Position numbers and translations under genes: made by a program. Below are positions 45,001 through 52,721 of a stretch of DNA of 54,744 bases, piece by piece. Below the pieces are notes generated by a model, which was not told the origin of the DNA, ran no database searches, and was given only the letters and a program-made list of their open reading frames with translations. This DNA is from Deltaproteobacteria bacterium (lineage in GTDB: Bacteria > Desulfobacterota > Binatia > UBA9968), in the NCBI GenBank assembly GCA_009692615.1, contig SHYW01000020.1, positions 1-54,744 on the forward strand, written 5' to 3'. The number at the start of each line of letters is the position of its first letter. Position 1 is the stretch's first letter.

Positions 45001-45948
45001 TCATTTGCTCTCCGGATGCGTCGAAATATATCGCGCCGCTTGCGCCGGGTCCACTCCTTCGGCGCGCAGTTCGACTTGGGCTGCTTCTTCCTGGAGACGA
45101 AAGGGGACGGTATACGCCGACAGATCGCCCCAGCCACGGTTGAGCGCCGCGACCAGAGTTTGCTCGGCGATGTTCGCCAGCGGCAGCGGTACGTCGAGCG
45201 TCCGGCCCAATGCGGTGGCCAAGCCGACGTCTTTGCGCAGGAGCTTGAGCGGAAAGGTGTCGGTCGCATAGTCGTTGCGAAAAACATTTTGCGGCACTTG
45301 GCTGTGCAGCACGTGCATGCGCCCGACCATGCCGCGGCGCACGCATTCCCAGAGTGCTATGGTATCGACGCCGGCTTTAACGCCAAGCGTCAGCCCTTCG
45401 GCGATCGCCTGGGAGATCGTGCTGTTGATCATCTGATGCACCAGCTTACAAATGCTCCCCGAACCCAACGGCCCGGCGTGAATCACTTGATCGCCGAAGG
45501 CGTCGAGCACCGCTTTGGCGCGCTCGAAGATTTCCTTTTCACCGCCGACCATCACTTCATGGATACCGCGCGCGGCGCCCGGTTGTCCCGAGGCCACAGG
45601 AGCATCGAGAACATGCGCGCCTTTGGCGGCGAACAGCGGTTCGAGTTTGCGGATCAGCGTCGGTGGGCTAGTCGAGATGTCGATGTAGATGGCGCCGGGT
45701 TTGATGCCGTCGACAATTTGCTTCGCAACTTGTTCGACGTCATTGGGCATCGGCAGCGCGGTCATGACGATATCGCTTCGTGCCGCAAGTTCAGCCGCCG
45801 ATGGGACGACGGTAGCGCCGCGCTCGCGAAAGGGTTCGCTCGCTTGCGCGCGCAAATCGAAAACGTTGAGCGGAAAGCCGGCGCGCTGGATATGGCCCGC
45901 GACCGGGCCGCCCATATTGCCGAGACCGATGAATCCGACGGTTTGCAT
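45001..45948 (-). CDS. Beta-hydroxyacid dehydrogenase family oxidoreductase
   Basis: A 315-aa NAD(P)-dependent dehydrogenase of the 3-hydroxyisobutyrate/tartronate-semialdehyde reductase family, cytoplasmic. The dinucleotide motif is VGFIGLGNMG at 4-13, the substrate-binding DAPVASGQPGA at 115-125 stands for the usual DAPVSGG, and the catalytic Lys is K168 in CKLVHQMIN. The length is slightly above the usual 290-300. The substrate is uncertain. It has a second, more diverged family member at 48074. The gene runs toward the amidohydrolase on the same strand but 139 bases apart. Confidence 0.9.
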   Translation of the reverse strand: MQTVGFIGLGNMGGPVAGHIQRAGFPLNVFDLRAQASEPFRERGATVVPSAAELAARSDIVMTALPMPNDVEQVAKQIVDGIKPGAIYIDISTSPPTLIRKLEPLFAAKGAHVLDAPVASGQPGAARGIHEVMVGGEKEIFERAKAVLDAFGDQVIHAGPLGSGSICKLVHQMINSTISQAIAEGLTLGVKAGVDTIALWECVRRGMVGRMHVLHSQVPQNVFRNDYATDTFPLKLLRKDVGLATALGRTLDVPLPLANIAEQTLVAALNRGWGDLSAYTVPFRLQEEAAQVELRAEGVDPAQAARYISTHPESK

Positions 45949-46029
45949 GTGTTACCCCATTTGTTCTGCTTATCGCAGAAGGAAGATTCGGGTGTCAATG
46001 CGCATAAAGCACACGAAAGATTCGGACGG

Positions 46030-46066
46030 TTCACCGCAGAGGCGCTGAGGACGCGGAGACGGAGTC
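46030..46066. repeat. TTCACCGCAGAGGCGC repeat
   Basis: TTCACCGCAGAGGCGCTGAG (from 46030) followed by GACGCGGAGACGGAGTC is a CACCGCAGAG-family member in the divergent gap upstream of the reductase gene. Confidence 0.6.
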
Positions 46067-46124
46067 TTTTTCGCCTGCGGAGATTCTGATAGAAGCCAGT
46101 TAGCGAACCGAAGGGAGAACTCCT

Positions 46125-47117
46125 ATGGGCCACATGCTAGACGGGAAATGGGTGGACGACGATCGGATCACGGCCGATGTACGCGGCGCGTTCGTCCGCG
46201 CCGACTCGCAGTTTCGCGGCTGGGTCACGGCTGACGGCAGCGCGGGGCCGTCGGGTAGCAGCGGTTTCAAAGCGGAAGCTGGACGGTATCATCTTTTCGT
46301 TTCCTACAATTGCCCATGGGCGCATCGGGCGATCATTTTTCGAAAACTGAAGCAGCTCGACGGCGTAATCTCGATGTCGCTGGCCGACAAGCCGAAGAGC
46401 GCCGGTTGGGCCTACTCGGAGGCGATCGACGACTTTCGGCCAGAAGAAGACGGCGTGTTTCGTCTGCACCAAGTTTATGCCGCGGCGAACGCCAACTACA
46501 CCGGCAAAGTCACCGTACCGACGCTATGGGACCGCGAGCGCCGGACTATCGTCAACAACGAGTCGTCGGAAATCATCCGTATGTTCAACGCCGGTTTCCG
46601 CGCCCACACGAATGTCAGCTACGATTTTTATCCGCAAGAGCTGCGCGGCGAGATCGATAAGATAAACGAACTGGTCTACAGCCATTTTAACAACGGCGTC
46701 TATCGCGCCGGTTTCGCGCGTAGCCAGGAAGCGTATGACGAAGCGGTAAGAAAAGTTTTTGTCTGTTTGGATCAAATGGAAACGTGGCTCGGCGAGCGGC
46801 GTTACCTAGCCGGCGATCACATCACCGAAGCGGACTGGCGCGCATTTCCGACGTTGCTTCGCTTCGATCCAGTCTATCACGGCCACTTTAAGTGCAATCT
46901 GCGGCGCGTCCAGGACTATCCGAACTTGGTAAATTATTTACGCGAGCTGTATCAGTGGCCGGGGATCAAGGAGACTTTTGACTTGCAGAAGACCAAGGCG
47001 GGTTATTACAGCCAGATGAATGTAAATCCGACGGGGATTGTGCCGGTCGGGCCGGACATGAGCCATCTTGAATTGGCGCATGATCGCGGGCGGTTGGCGG
47101 CGCGGCCGGAAAATTAA
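46125..47117 (+). CDS. Glutathionyl-hydroquinone reductase (GST Xi-like)
   Basis: A 330-aa enzyme of the YqjG/PcpF/ECM4 family, which reduces glutathionyl-hydroquinones formed during aromatic or chlorophenol breakdown. The catalytic Cys is C63 in SYNCPWAHRA; further hallmarks are DDFRPEEDGVFRLHQVY, VPTLWDRERRTIVNNESSEI, the helical domain SHFNNGVYRAGFARSQEAYD and the family-specific C-terminus MNVNPTGIVPVGPD. The ATG at 46125 has GGGAG upstream. It stands alone on the plus strand with repeats on both sides. It fits the aromatic-degradation flavour of the neighbourhood. Confidence 0.93.
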   Translation: MGHMLDGKWVDDDRITADVRGAFVRADSQFRGWVTADGSAGPSGSSGFKAEAGRYHLFVSYNCPWAHRAIIFRKLKQLDGVISMSLADKPKSAGWAYSEAIDDFRPEEDGVFRLHQVYAAANANYTGKVTVPTLWDRERRTIVNNESSEIIRMFNAGFRAHTNVSYDFYPQELRGEIDKINELVYSHFNNGVYRAGFARSQEAYDEAVRKVFVCLDQMETWLGERRYLAGDHITEADWRAFPTLLRFDPVYHGHFKCNLRRVQDYPNLVNYLRELYQWPGIKETFDLQKTKAGYYSQMNVNPTGIVPVGPDMSHLELAHDRGRLAARPEN

Positions 47118-47147
47118 TTTCACCACGAAGGACACGAAGTTCGGATT
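47118..47147. repeat. TTTCACCACGAAGGACACGAAG repeat
   Basis: It begins at the stop codon of the reductase gene and matches the CACCACGGAGG...ACACGAAGG arm at 48961. It is a member of the dispersed family described in the findings. Confidence 0.65.
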
Positions 47148-47182
47148 TTAAAGGAGCGCGGACATTCTTATCCGCGTATTCT

Positions 47183-47312
47183 CGCGGGTTAGAAAACCCG
47201 CGCTACTGTCGACACGCGAGAGCACCACGCCACCACCACCGGGCGTATGGCCATACGCTACATTCGGACTCGCTCGCGGAATTTTTTTGCGAACTTTGCG
47301 TTCTTTGCGGCC
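47183..47312. repeat. Two perfect palindromes and a TTGCGTTCTTTGCGG repeat
   Basis: CGCGGGTT/AACCCGCG (47183-47190, 47195-47202) is a perfect 8-bp stem with loop AGAA, followed by CTAC. GCGTATGGCCATACGC (47243-47258) is a perfect 16-bp palindrome, also followed by CTAC after T or A bases. 47289-47312 is the inverted ACCGCAAAG-type repeat. No gene is seen in this 197-base gap. Confidence 0.65.
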
Positions 47313-47314
47313 AA

Positions 47315-47734
47315 TCAAATCCGATTGACGCTCTGCGGGCCGACTTTTTCGATGTTGATACGAATTAGCACGCGTTGTTCGTCGGCCATTTGTTTTTTGT
47401 AGTCATCCCAGTTTTTGTGCTCGCCGCGCACCGTCTTGTACCAGTAGATCAGTCCATCCATCGCTTGCGGTAGATCGACAACTTCGGCGCTGCCGTGGAT
47501 CTGCACGAACTTCGAGCCGCTGTATTGCTCGCCGAAGACTAGCATCGACACGCGCGGATCGCGGCGCAGGTGTTTGACTTTGTAAGTCGTGCCGCGCGAG
47601 GTCAGGATGACTCGCCCGTCGGCGTCGATGGCCGGCGTCACCAAGGTCATTTGCGGCAAGCCGTCTTTTTGATGGACCGCGATGCAGGCGCGGTGGTTTT
47701 CTTGCAAGAACTTCTTTGCGGCTGCTAAATCCAC
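47315..47734 (-). CDS. PPOX-family (split-barrel) flavin/F420-dependent protein
   Basis: A 139-aa split beta-barrel protein related to pyridoxamine-phosphate oxidases and F420-dependent reductases. The GTG at 47734 is chosen because GAGGAGG lies six bases upstream and the barrel starts right after it; in-frame ATGs further up (47761, 47893) lack a site. Typical segments are DGLPQMTLVTPAIDADGRVI followed by LTSRG, TTYKVKHLRRDPRVSMLVFG and FVQIHGSAEVVDLP. The cofactor (FMN or F420) and substrate are unknown. Forty bases separate it from the small gene upstream. Confidence 0.85.
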   Translation of the reverse strand: MDLAAAKKFLQENHRACIAVHQKDGLPQMTLVTPAIDADGRVILTSRGTTYKVKHLRRDPRVSMLVFGEQYSGSKFVQIHGSAEVVDLPQAMDGLIYWYKTVRGEHKNWDDYKKQMADEQRVLIRINIEKVGPQSVNRI

Positions 47735-47774
47735 AAAATCCTCCTCAGTCGGGCAAGCCATGGCAGTTCGAACC

Positions 47775-47993
47775 CTATAGTTTGCCGTCGATCCAAAGTT
47801 TTGCCAGTTCAAAGCCGTAGGAATCGGCCTGCTCTTGGCTGTCGAATGTTGCGCGGCGCCGGCCGTAGATCGGATTGCGTTTGGGCCTTTCACCCTCGTC
47901 GATCACGATGGTGGCGCGGGCTACCCATTCGCCTTTGTCAACTTCTTCGGCGTCGAGTTCGACGCCGTGGCCTTGGTAAATTCGGTTGTCCAT
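47775..47993 (-). CDS. Small conserved-looking protein of unknown function
   Basis: A 72-aa soluble protein. The pattern GVELDAEEVDKGEWVARATI, then a basic RRRATFDSQEQADSYGFELA and a terminal WIDGKL, resembles small beta-beta-alpha proteins that recur in proteobacterial genomes without a known role. The ATG at 47993 has only a weak ribosome-binding site. It lies 40 bases upstream of the PPOX gene on the same strand. Confidence 0.62.
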   Translation of the reverse strand: MDNRIYQGHGVELDAEEVDKGEWVARATIVIDEGERPKRNPIYGRRRATFDSQEQADSYGFELAKLWIDGKL

Positions 47994-48002
47994 AAGATGA
48001 AA

Positions 48003-48025
48003 TGAGACAGAGACAGAGACAGAGA
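48003..48025. repeat. GAGACA hexamer microsatellite
   Basis: About three and a half tandem copies of GAGACA are followed by GATGGAAATGGGGATGGGG. It lies in the 80-base gap between two minus-strand genes. Confidence 0.7.
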
Positions 48026-48073
48026 TGGAAATGGGGATGGGGCGGTCTCTATCTCAACTCTCTGACTAGTCTT

Positions 48074-48904
48074 CTAGATGCTAGTTTTCCCGCCGTTCAG
48101 CTTGATGCCCAACGCCGCCAGCGCTTCGACTACGGGAATTTCCGCGCCGAGTTCCTTGCCGACCGCGGCGGCGAGCGGCAGATCTTTATCGTAGAGATTG
48201 GTGCCGGGATTGAACGTCATCTCGTTGCCGTTGAGTTGGAAGCGCGTCTCCCAGCGCTCCAAAATATTCATCGACTTAGTTTTCTGCATGAGATCCAACG
48301 CGGCTTTGTAGCCGATGCCGCCGGCCTTGGCGATCTGCAGCGCTTCGTAAACTACTAACGCTTCCGAAGCGGTGACCATGTTTTTGAAAAGTTTGGTGAC
48401 ATTGCCGCAGCCGAGCGGTCCCATGTGGACGGCGTCCTTGGCCATGGTCATCAAGTGCGGCTTGACGCGGTCGAAGAACGCTTTCTGGCCGCCGACGAGA
48501 AATGTCAGGCCGCCTTGGCGCACGACGTTGGGCACGGCGGTCATGCAGGCGTCGATAACGTTGACGCGTTTCTCGGCGGCGGCGAGGGCGACTTTTTTAG
48601 TCGTGCTTGGACGGATCGTGCTGTGGAGCAAGATCAACGTTCCCGGCGCGGCGCCTTCGACGACGCCGTTGGCGCCGAGCATGCAGTCGATCACTTCTTG
48701 GTCGGTGCGCACAACGACGTCGACGATGGTGCAGGCTTGGGCGACTTCCTTCGCCGAGTTCAATGTCTGCGCGCCCTCGGCGCGCGCTGCTTCCTGGCCT
48801 TTCGTCGTGATGTCGAAGGACAGCGCCGAGACGTTTGATAATTTCAAGCGCGAGAGCAACGCGCTACCCATCGCGCCGGTGCCGACAAATCCGATTTTTT
48901 CCAT
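48074..48904 (-). CDS. Beta-hydroxyacid dehydrogenase family oxidoreductase (second member)
   Basis: A 276-aa NAD(P)-dependent dehydrogenase. The ATG at 48904 has AAGGAG six bases upstream and starts the MEKIGFVGTGAMG Rossmann motif; an apparent extension upstream runs through repeat DNA. The substrate-binding loop reads DACMTAVPNVVRQGG instead of the usual DAPVSGG, an unusual substitution, while the catalytic Lys is kept (K171 in NVTKLFKNM). The altered loop suggests a different substrate from the member at 45001. It is followed downstream by the small gene and PPOX gene on the same strand. Confidence 0.87.
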   Translation of the reverse strand: MEKIGFVGTGAMGSALLSRLKLSNVSALSFDITTKGQEAARAEGAQTLNSAKEVAQACTIVDVVVRTDQEVIDCMLGANGVVEGAAPGTLILLHSTIRPSTTKKVALAAAEKRVNVIDACMTAVPNVVRQGGLTFLVGGQKAFFDRVKPHLMTMAKDAVHMGPLGCGNVTKLFKNMVTASEALVVYEALQIAKAGGIGYKAALDLMQKTKSMNILERWETRFQLNGNEMTFNPGTNLYDKDLPLAAAVGKELGAEIPVVEALAALGIKLNGGKTSI

Positions 48905-48960
48905 GATCTTCTCCTTGTTGTTCTTAAATATGCTTTGGTTGCTATACGTCGGATTGTTAC

Positions 48961-49032
48961 TCACCACGGAGGCACCAAGGACACGAAGGTTTCGGATAAA
49001 ACAATTCCGAACTTCGTACACTTCGCGGTGAG
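48961..49032. repeat. Hairpin formed by inverted CACCACGGAG repeats
   Basis: TCACCACGGAGGCACCAAGG then ACACGAAGGTTTCGG (48961-48995) faces CCGAACTTCGTACACTTCGC then GGTGA (49008-49032). The two arms are imperfect reverse complements around a 12-base spacer. It ends just before the stop of the LLM gene. Confidence 0.7.
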
Positions 49033-49039
49033 ACGTCCG

Positions 49040-50050
49040 TTACTCGCTGCCGCCCAACTTCGCCATGACATCCTTTTTAAATAATTCGATCGTGCGCAGC
49101 GATTCCGCCAAGGTTAGATCGCCGAAGGCGAATTGGCCGACTAAATAATTCGCCGCCGATTCGTCGAGCTGGGCTTGGAGAAATCTTCTTACTGTCTCAG
49201 GGCTGCCGGCGATGGCTTGGCCGATCGCCATCATCTGGTCGAACTCCGGTGAGCGCGGATGGGCCGGCATGCGGGCGCTCATGCGCGCGAGAAAATAAAA
49301 ATTCTTGTGCCACACCGGATAGGCGCGCCGGGCGACGGTCAGCGCTTGTTGATCGTTGTCGGCGATGACGATAAAGCGGCTGAGCCCGAGCTTTGGCGTC
49401 GGTTTGTTGCCGTGCAGCGCGCGCCAGACTTCGAGATATTTTTCGTTGAAGCTACGTGTGTCTTTAGCCGAGTCGAGGCTCACCATGTTTAAGCTTTGCT
49501 TGGCGGCGCGCTCGGCGGCTTCCACCGAGTGGACGCCGTACCACATCGGCGGATGGGGCTTTTGCAGCGGTTCGAGCTCCATCGGCACGTCTTTGAACTT
49601 GTAATGTTTACCCTCGAAGTTGAGGGTCTTTTGCGTCAAGCCCTGCAAGATCAGCTCGCGTCCCTCGGTGTACATTTCTTGCGCCGAGTTTGGGTCCTGG
49701 CCGTACAAAGCATTTTCCGTCGGCGACGAGCCGCGGCCGAAGCCGATCTCCATGCGCCCGCCGCTCAGTTGATCGACCATGCAGATCTCTTCGATCAAAC
49801 GCAGGGGATGATGCAGCGGCAGGGCATAAACCATGGGACCGAAGCGCAGAGTCTTCGTGCGCTGAGCGATGGCGGCGAGAAACACGCTCGGCGACGGCGC
49901 CATGCCGATGGGCGTCGAGTGATGCTCGGCGAGATGATATGCGTAGAAGCCGGCACGCTCGTAGGCTTCGATAAGTTTTAGCCGCGCTTCATAAAATTCA
50001 CTGAGCGGCAAATCGTTGCGGTCGAGATGATCGAAAATTCCGAAATCCAT
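49040..50050 (-). CDS. LLM-class flavin-dependent oxidoreductase
   Basis: A 336-aa bacterial-luciferase-like monooxygenase. It starts MDFGIFDHLDRNDLPLSEFY and has the class segments GFYAYHLAEHHSTP, VYALPLHHPLRLIEEICMVD, QLSGGRMEIGFGRG and PPMWYGVHS. These use reduced FMN supplied by a separate reductase, or F420, to oxidise small organic substrates. The ATG at 50050 is the family start. It is a single gene, with repeats on both sides. The PPOX flavoprotein at 47315 could be a partner but that is speculative. Confidence 0.9.
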   Translation of the reverse strand: MDFGIFDHLDRNDLPLSEFYEARLKLIEAYERAGFYAYHLAEHHSTPIGMAPSPSVFLAAIAQRTKTLRFGPMVYALPLHHPLRLIEEICMVDQLSGGRMEIGFGRGSSPTENALYGQDPNSAQEMYTEGRELILQGLTQKTLNFEGKHYKFKDVPMELEPLQKPHPPMWYGVHSVEAAERAAKQSLNMVSLDSAKDTRSFNEKYLEVWRALHGNKPTPKLGLSRFIVIADNDQQALTVARRAYPVWHKNFYFLARMSARMPAHPRSPEFDQMMAIGQAIAGSPETVRRFLQAQLDESAANYLVGQFAFGDLTLAESLRTIELFKKDVMAKLGGSE

Positions 50051-50160
50051 ACCACGCCGGATATATCGTGAATTGAGATCAAATCAAAGCTGCGCGGTGA
50101 AAATTAGCACGTTGAAAGAGGGCAAATCCTTTGAGGGCGATTCTGGTTGAAAAATCTGGC

Positions 50161-50220
50161 GTAGGGGCGCATCTGTGTGTGCGCCCGTCTCAGAGGGCGG
50201 ACACATAGGTCCTCCCCTAC
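50161..50220. repeat. 60-bp palindromic element GTAGGGGC...CCCCTAC
   Basis: GTAGGGG at 50161 and CCCCTAC at 50214-50220 are the outer arms. Inside, GGGCGCA/TGCGCCC (50165-50171, 50180-50186) forms a second hairpin and GGGCGGACACATAGGTCC follows. It is the longest member of the palindrome family, upstream of a small ORF. Confidence 0.72.
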
Positions 50221-50276
50221 GGGATTTGTCGTCCCAGGCCCAACGATGCTATCTATGGTCAACGGAGATGACGGTA

Positions 50277-50426
50277 ATGGAAAAACCACCGATCAGAAAA
50301 GATTACTTCGAAAGCGAGTGCGGTTGCCGCAAGTGGTTCGAGTCCGTGCCCGGCGGGCCAGTCGAAGTGCTAGAAGAAGTCGTCGAGTACTGCGAGATGC
50401 ACGAGATTGAGAGCGGCAGCGCGTGA
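50277..50426 (+). CDS. Small acidic Cys-containing protein, tentative
   Basis: A 49-aa open frame from the ATG at 50277, nine bases after GGAG. It carries CGCRKWF (a CxC pair) and a third Cys near the C-terminus (VVEYCEMHEIE), which could bind a metal. It is acidic and soluble. No family is recognised. Its upstream frame extends into the palindromic repeat, but that part is not expected to be coding. Confidence 0.42.
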   Translation: MEKPPIRKDYFESECGCRKWFESVPGGPVEVLEEVVEYCEMHEIESGSA

Positions 50427-50460
50427 TGCTTGCGAGAAACCGAAGACGAAAAAGGGGTTT

Positions 50461-50548
50461 CACCGCAGAGACACAGAGTTCGCAGAGTTCGGAGTATATC
50501 TTGATCAATAAAGTTTTTACTCCGCGTTCTCAGCGGCTCTGCGGTGAG
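50461..50548. repeat. Hairpin formed by inverted CACCGCAGAG repeats
   Basis: CACCGCAGAGACACAGAGTT then CGCAGAGTTCGGAG (50461-50494) faces TCCGCGTTCTCAGCGGCTCT then GCGGTGAG (50521-50548). The arms are imperfect reverse complements around an AT-rich 26-base loop, 70 bases upstream of the bicupin gene. Confidence 0.7.
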
Positions 50549-50617
50549 CTTTCCGAAAACCTGCGCGTGCTGCGCAAACGTTGAAGCTTAGTAATAGATA
50601 GAGTCCAGGAGATTTTG

Positions 50618-51817
50618 ATGGCGCAAGAAACTTCGAGTCCAACTCAGTGGCAAGAACCCGACAAAGGGCAGAACGCCGGCATCGGCAGCTGGAACCGGCC
50701 CAACTCGCCATACGACAACTTCATGGAAAGCGAAGGGGTGCCGATTTACCGCGGCATCGGCGTCGAGCGCGTGCAAGAGCTGCCGTTCAAACCGTGGAAG
50801 CGGCTGGGCGGAAGAGGAACGTTTATTCAGCTCTACGGCACCGAAGGTTTGTGGGGCTGTTACGTCGTCGAGATTCCCGGCGCCGATGGGCTCAAGGCCG
50901 AGCGCCACATGTACGAAGAAATTTATTTGGTCGTCGAAGGGCGCGGCACCACCGAAGTGTGGGTCGACGGCTCGGCGCGCAAACATCAGTTCGAGTGGCA
51001 AACCGGTTCGCTCTTTTCGATTCCGATGAACGCTTGGCATCGCGTGGTCAACGCGCGCTCGACGCCCGCGGTGTTGCTGGCGGCGACCACGGCGCCGAAC
51101 ATGGTCAACCTGGTGCGCAACAGCGATTTCATCTTCAACTGCCCCTATGTTTTCAAAGACCGCTACAACGACGGCGAAGACTTCTTCAAGCCCAACGTCG
51201 ATGTCGTGCCCGATCCGCTGCGCGGCCTGGCCATGAGCAAGACCAATCTGATTCCCGATGTCTTCAACAGCGAGTTGCAATTGGACAACCGCCGCTCGCC
51301 CGGCTACCGGCGCATGGAACCGCGCATGACCGAAAATGTTTTTTATCAATTCATCGGCGAGCATGAGAACGGCCGGTATTCGAAAGCCCACGCCCACGCG
51401 TCGGCCGCGGTCTTGGTCTGCATCAAGGGCAAAGGCTACACTTACACGTGGCCAGTGAAGTATGGTCTCACGCCGTGGAAAGACGGCCACGCCGACAAGA
51501 TCATTCGCCAAGATTACGATCACGTCGGCATGGTCAGCGCAGCGCCGATGAGCGGCGACTGGTTCCATGCGCACTTCGGCGTGAGCAAAGAACCGATGCG
51601 CCTGTTGGGCTGGTATGGGCCGAATAATCACCGCGCGCAGCAACCCGGACGGCCCGGTGAAAAAGCCATCGACGAAGGCGCCATCGACGTACGCGACGGC
51701 GGCACGGCGATTCCTTACGACGAGGAAGATCCGTTTATCCGCGCGGAGTACGAAGAAATCCTAAAAAAAGAAGGCGTGACTTCGCGGGTGACGGATAGTT
51801 TGTTTCGGCGGACGTAG
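50618..51817 (+). CDS. Bicupin protein (gentisate dioxygenase-like fold)
   Basis: A 399-aa protein with two cupin domains (about 60-165 and 235-345), cytoplasmic. Domain 1 has KAERHMYEEIYLVVEGRGTT and SIPMNAWHRVVNA; domain 2 has YSKAHAHASAAVLVCIKGKG and GDWFHAHFGVSK with the HxH and His ligands for a metal. Gentisate 1,2-dioxygenases are bicupins of similar size, but the identity here is uncertain. The ATG at 50618 has CAGGAGA seven bases upstream. Its last 217 bases are duplicated at 52723-52923 beyond a toxin-antitoxin cassette. Confidence 0.85.
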   Translation: MAQETSSPTQWQEPDKGQNAGIGSWNRPNSPYDNFMESEGVPIYRGIGVERVQELPFKPWKRLGGRGTFIQLYGTEGLWGCYVVEIPGADGLKAERHMYEEIYLVVEGRGTTEVWVDGSARKHQFEWQTGSLFSIPMNAWHRVVNARSTPAVLLAATTAPNMVNLVRNSDFIFNCPYVFKDRYNDGEDFFKPNVDVVPDPLRGLAMSKTNLIPDVFNSELQLDNRRSPGYRRMEPRMTENVFYQFIGEHENGRYSKAHAHASAAVLVCIKGKGYTYTWPVKYGLTPWKDGHADKIIRQDYDHVGMVSAAPMSGDWFHAHFGVSKEPMRLLGWYGPNNHRAQQPGRPGEKAIDEGAIDVRDGGTAIPYDEEDPFIRAEYEEILKKEGVTSRVTDSLFRRT

Positions 51818-51943
51818 ATTGGGATTGCGGTGTGACAAATCGACTAAATTGGGCTGTTTATGCTACTCTGACATTATTAGAATAGACGCCGGAAAATGAC
51901 AGGGCGGTTAACGCTCCGTTGCGAAGCAATTAGGGAGGAACTT

Positions 51944-52186
51944 ATGAAAGCGGTCAAGGTAGAAACCGACGGGTCGATTAAACTCCCTAAAGAAATGCTG
52001 CGGCTGTTCCCGACTTCGAGCGAGTTGGCGGTATGGACGGAAGGAGACATGATCGTTTTGAAGCGGTTACACCCGCTAAAGCCGTCGCGAATCGCCGAAC
52101 GAATTCCAGAGAATGGGCCGTCACTTGCGGATATCGCGACTGAGGTACACGGCATGAGGCGCGAGACGCGGCGGCGGCGTGGCTAA
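51944..52186 (+). CDS. AbrB/MazE-like antitoxin
   Basis: An 80-aa protein with an N-terminal swapped-hairpin-type DNA-binding segment (MKAVKVETDGSIKLPKEMLR) and a C-terminal basic tail that probably binds the toxin. The ATG at 51944 has GGGAGGA about six bases upstream; the upstream in-frame ATG at 51896 lacks one. The stop overlaps the GTG start of the PIN gene by eight bases, the usual arrangement of an antitoxin-toxin operon, which the antitoxin itself would repress. Confidence 0.8.
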   Translation: MKAVKVETDGSIKLPKEMLRLFPTSSELAVWTEGDMIVLKRLHPLKPSRIAERIPENGPSLADIATEVHGMRRETRRRRG

Positions 52187-52610
52187 AGTCCGAGTCGTGC
52201 TGGATACCAATGTCTATGTCTCAGCGCTGCTGTGGACCGGCATCCCGCACCGGCTGCTGCGCTTGGCGGAAGAAGGCGATCTGGCGTTAGTGACCTCTCC
52301 ATCGATTCTGGAAGAGTTACGCGATGTGCTGCGGCGTCCGAAATTCAGACTCAGGATCAGAACGTTGCAGACTTCCGTGGCGGAACTCATGGAATCGCTG
52401 TTGAGCGTGGTTGAGGTGATTCCCGATTCGGTGATGGAGCCGGTCATCAAGAGAGATCCAGACGACGATAAAATTCTCGCCTGTGCGGTGGCCGCACAGG
52501 CGCCGTGGCTTATTTCTGGAGACGATCATCTGCTGAGCCTAAAGCGGTACAATGGGATTTCAATCGTTACGCCGAGCCAATTTTTGCGTGCATGGAAGAG
52601 CGTCCAATAG
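52179..52610 (+). CDS. PIN-domain toxin (VapC-like RNase)
   Basis: A 143-aa PIN-domain protein starting at a GTG. The first acidic residue is in VVLDTNVYVSALLW, others in SPSILEELRDVL (Glu), and the C-terminal acidic cluster KRDPDDDKILACAV completes a metal-dependent RNase site. It matches the group annotated as putative toxin-antitoxin PIN proteins, with the typical WLISGDDHLLSL ending. It is coupled to the antitoxin gene upstream. Confidence 0.9.
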   Translation: MAKVRVVLDTNVYVSALLWTGIPHRLLRLAEEGDLALVTSPSILEELRDVLRRPKFRLRIRTLQTSVAELMESLLSVVEVIPDSVMEPVIKRDPDDDKILACAVAAQAPWLISGDDHLLSLKRYNGISIVTPSQFLRAWKSVQ

Positions 52611-52721
52611 GCTACCATCATCCAGAAAACATTAAGATCGGAACGATCTGAAATAAAAGTTCCAGCATAACACTTCGACTGTAGTGCTCGAACACTATCA
52701 GCGTGAACAAATAACTCTAGC

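Noticed and set aside
45016-46089. A 357-codon plus-strand frame opposite the dehydrogenase at 45001
   Set aside because: Antisense to a gene with intact Rossmann and Lys motifs; no domain in the plus-strand product.
47183-47312. Possible CRISPR-like repeats in the 47.2 kb gap
   Set aside because: The units are different palindromes without regular spacing or spacers, and no cas genes are present.
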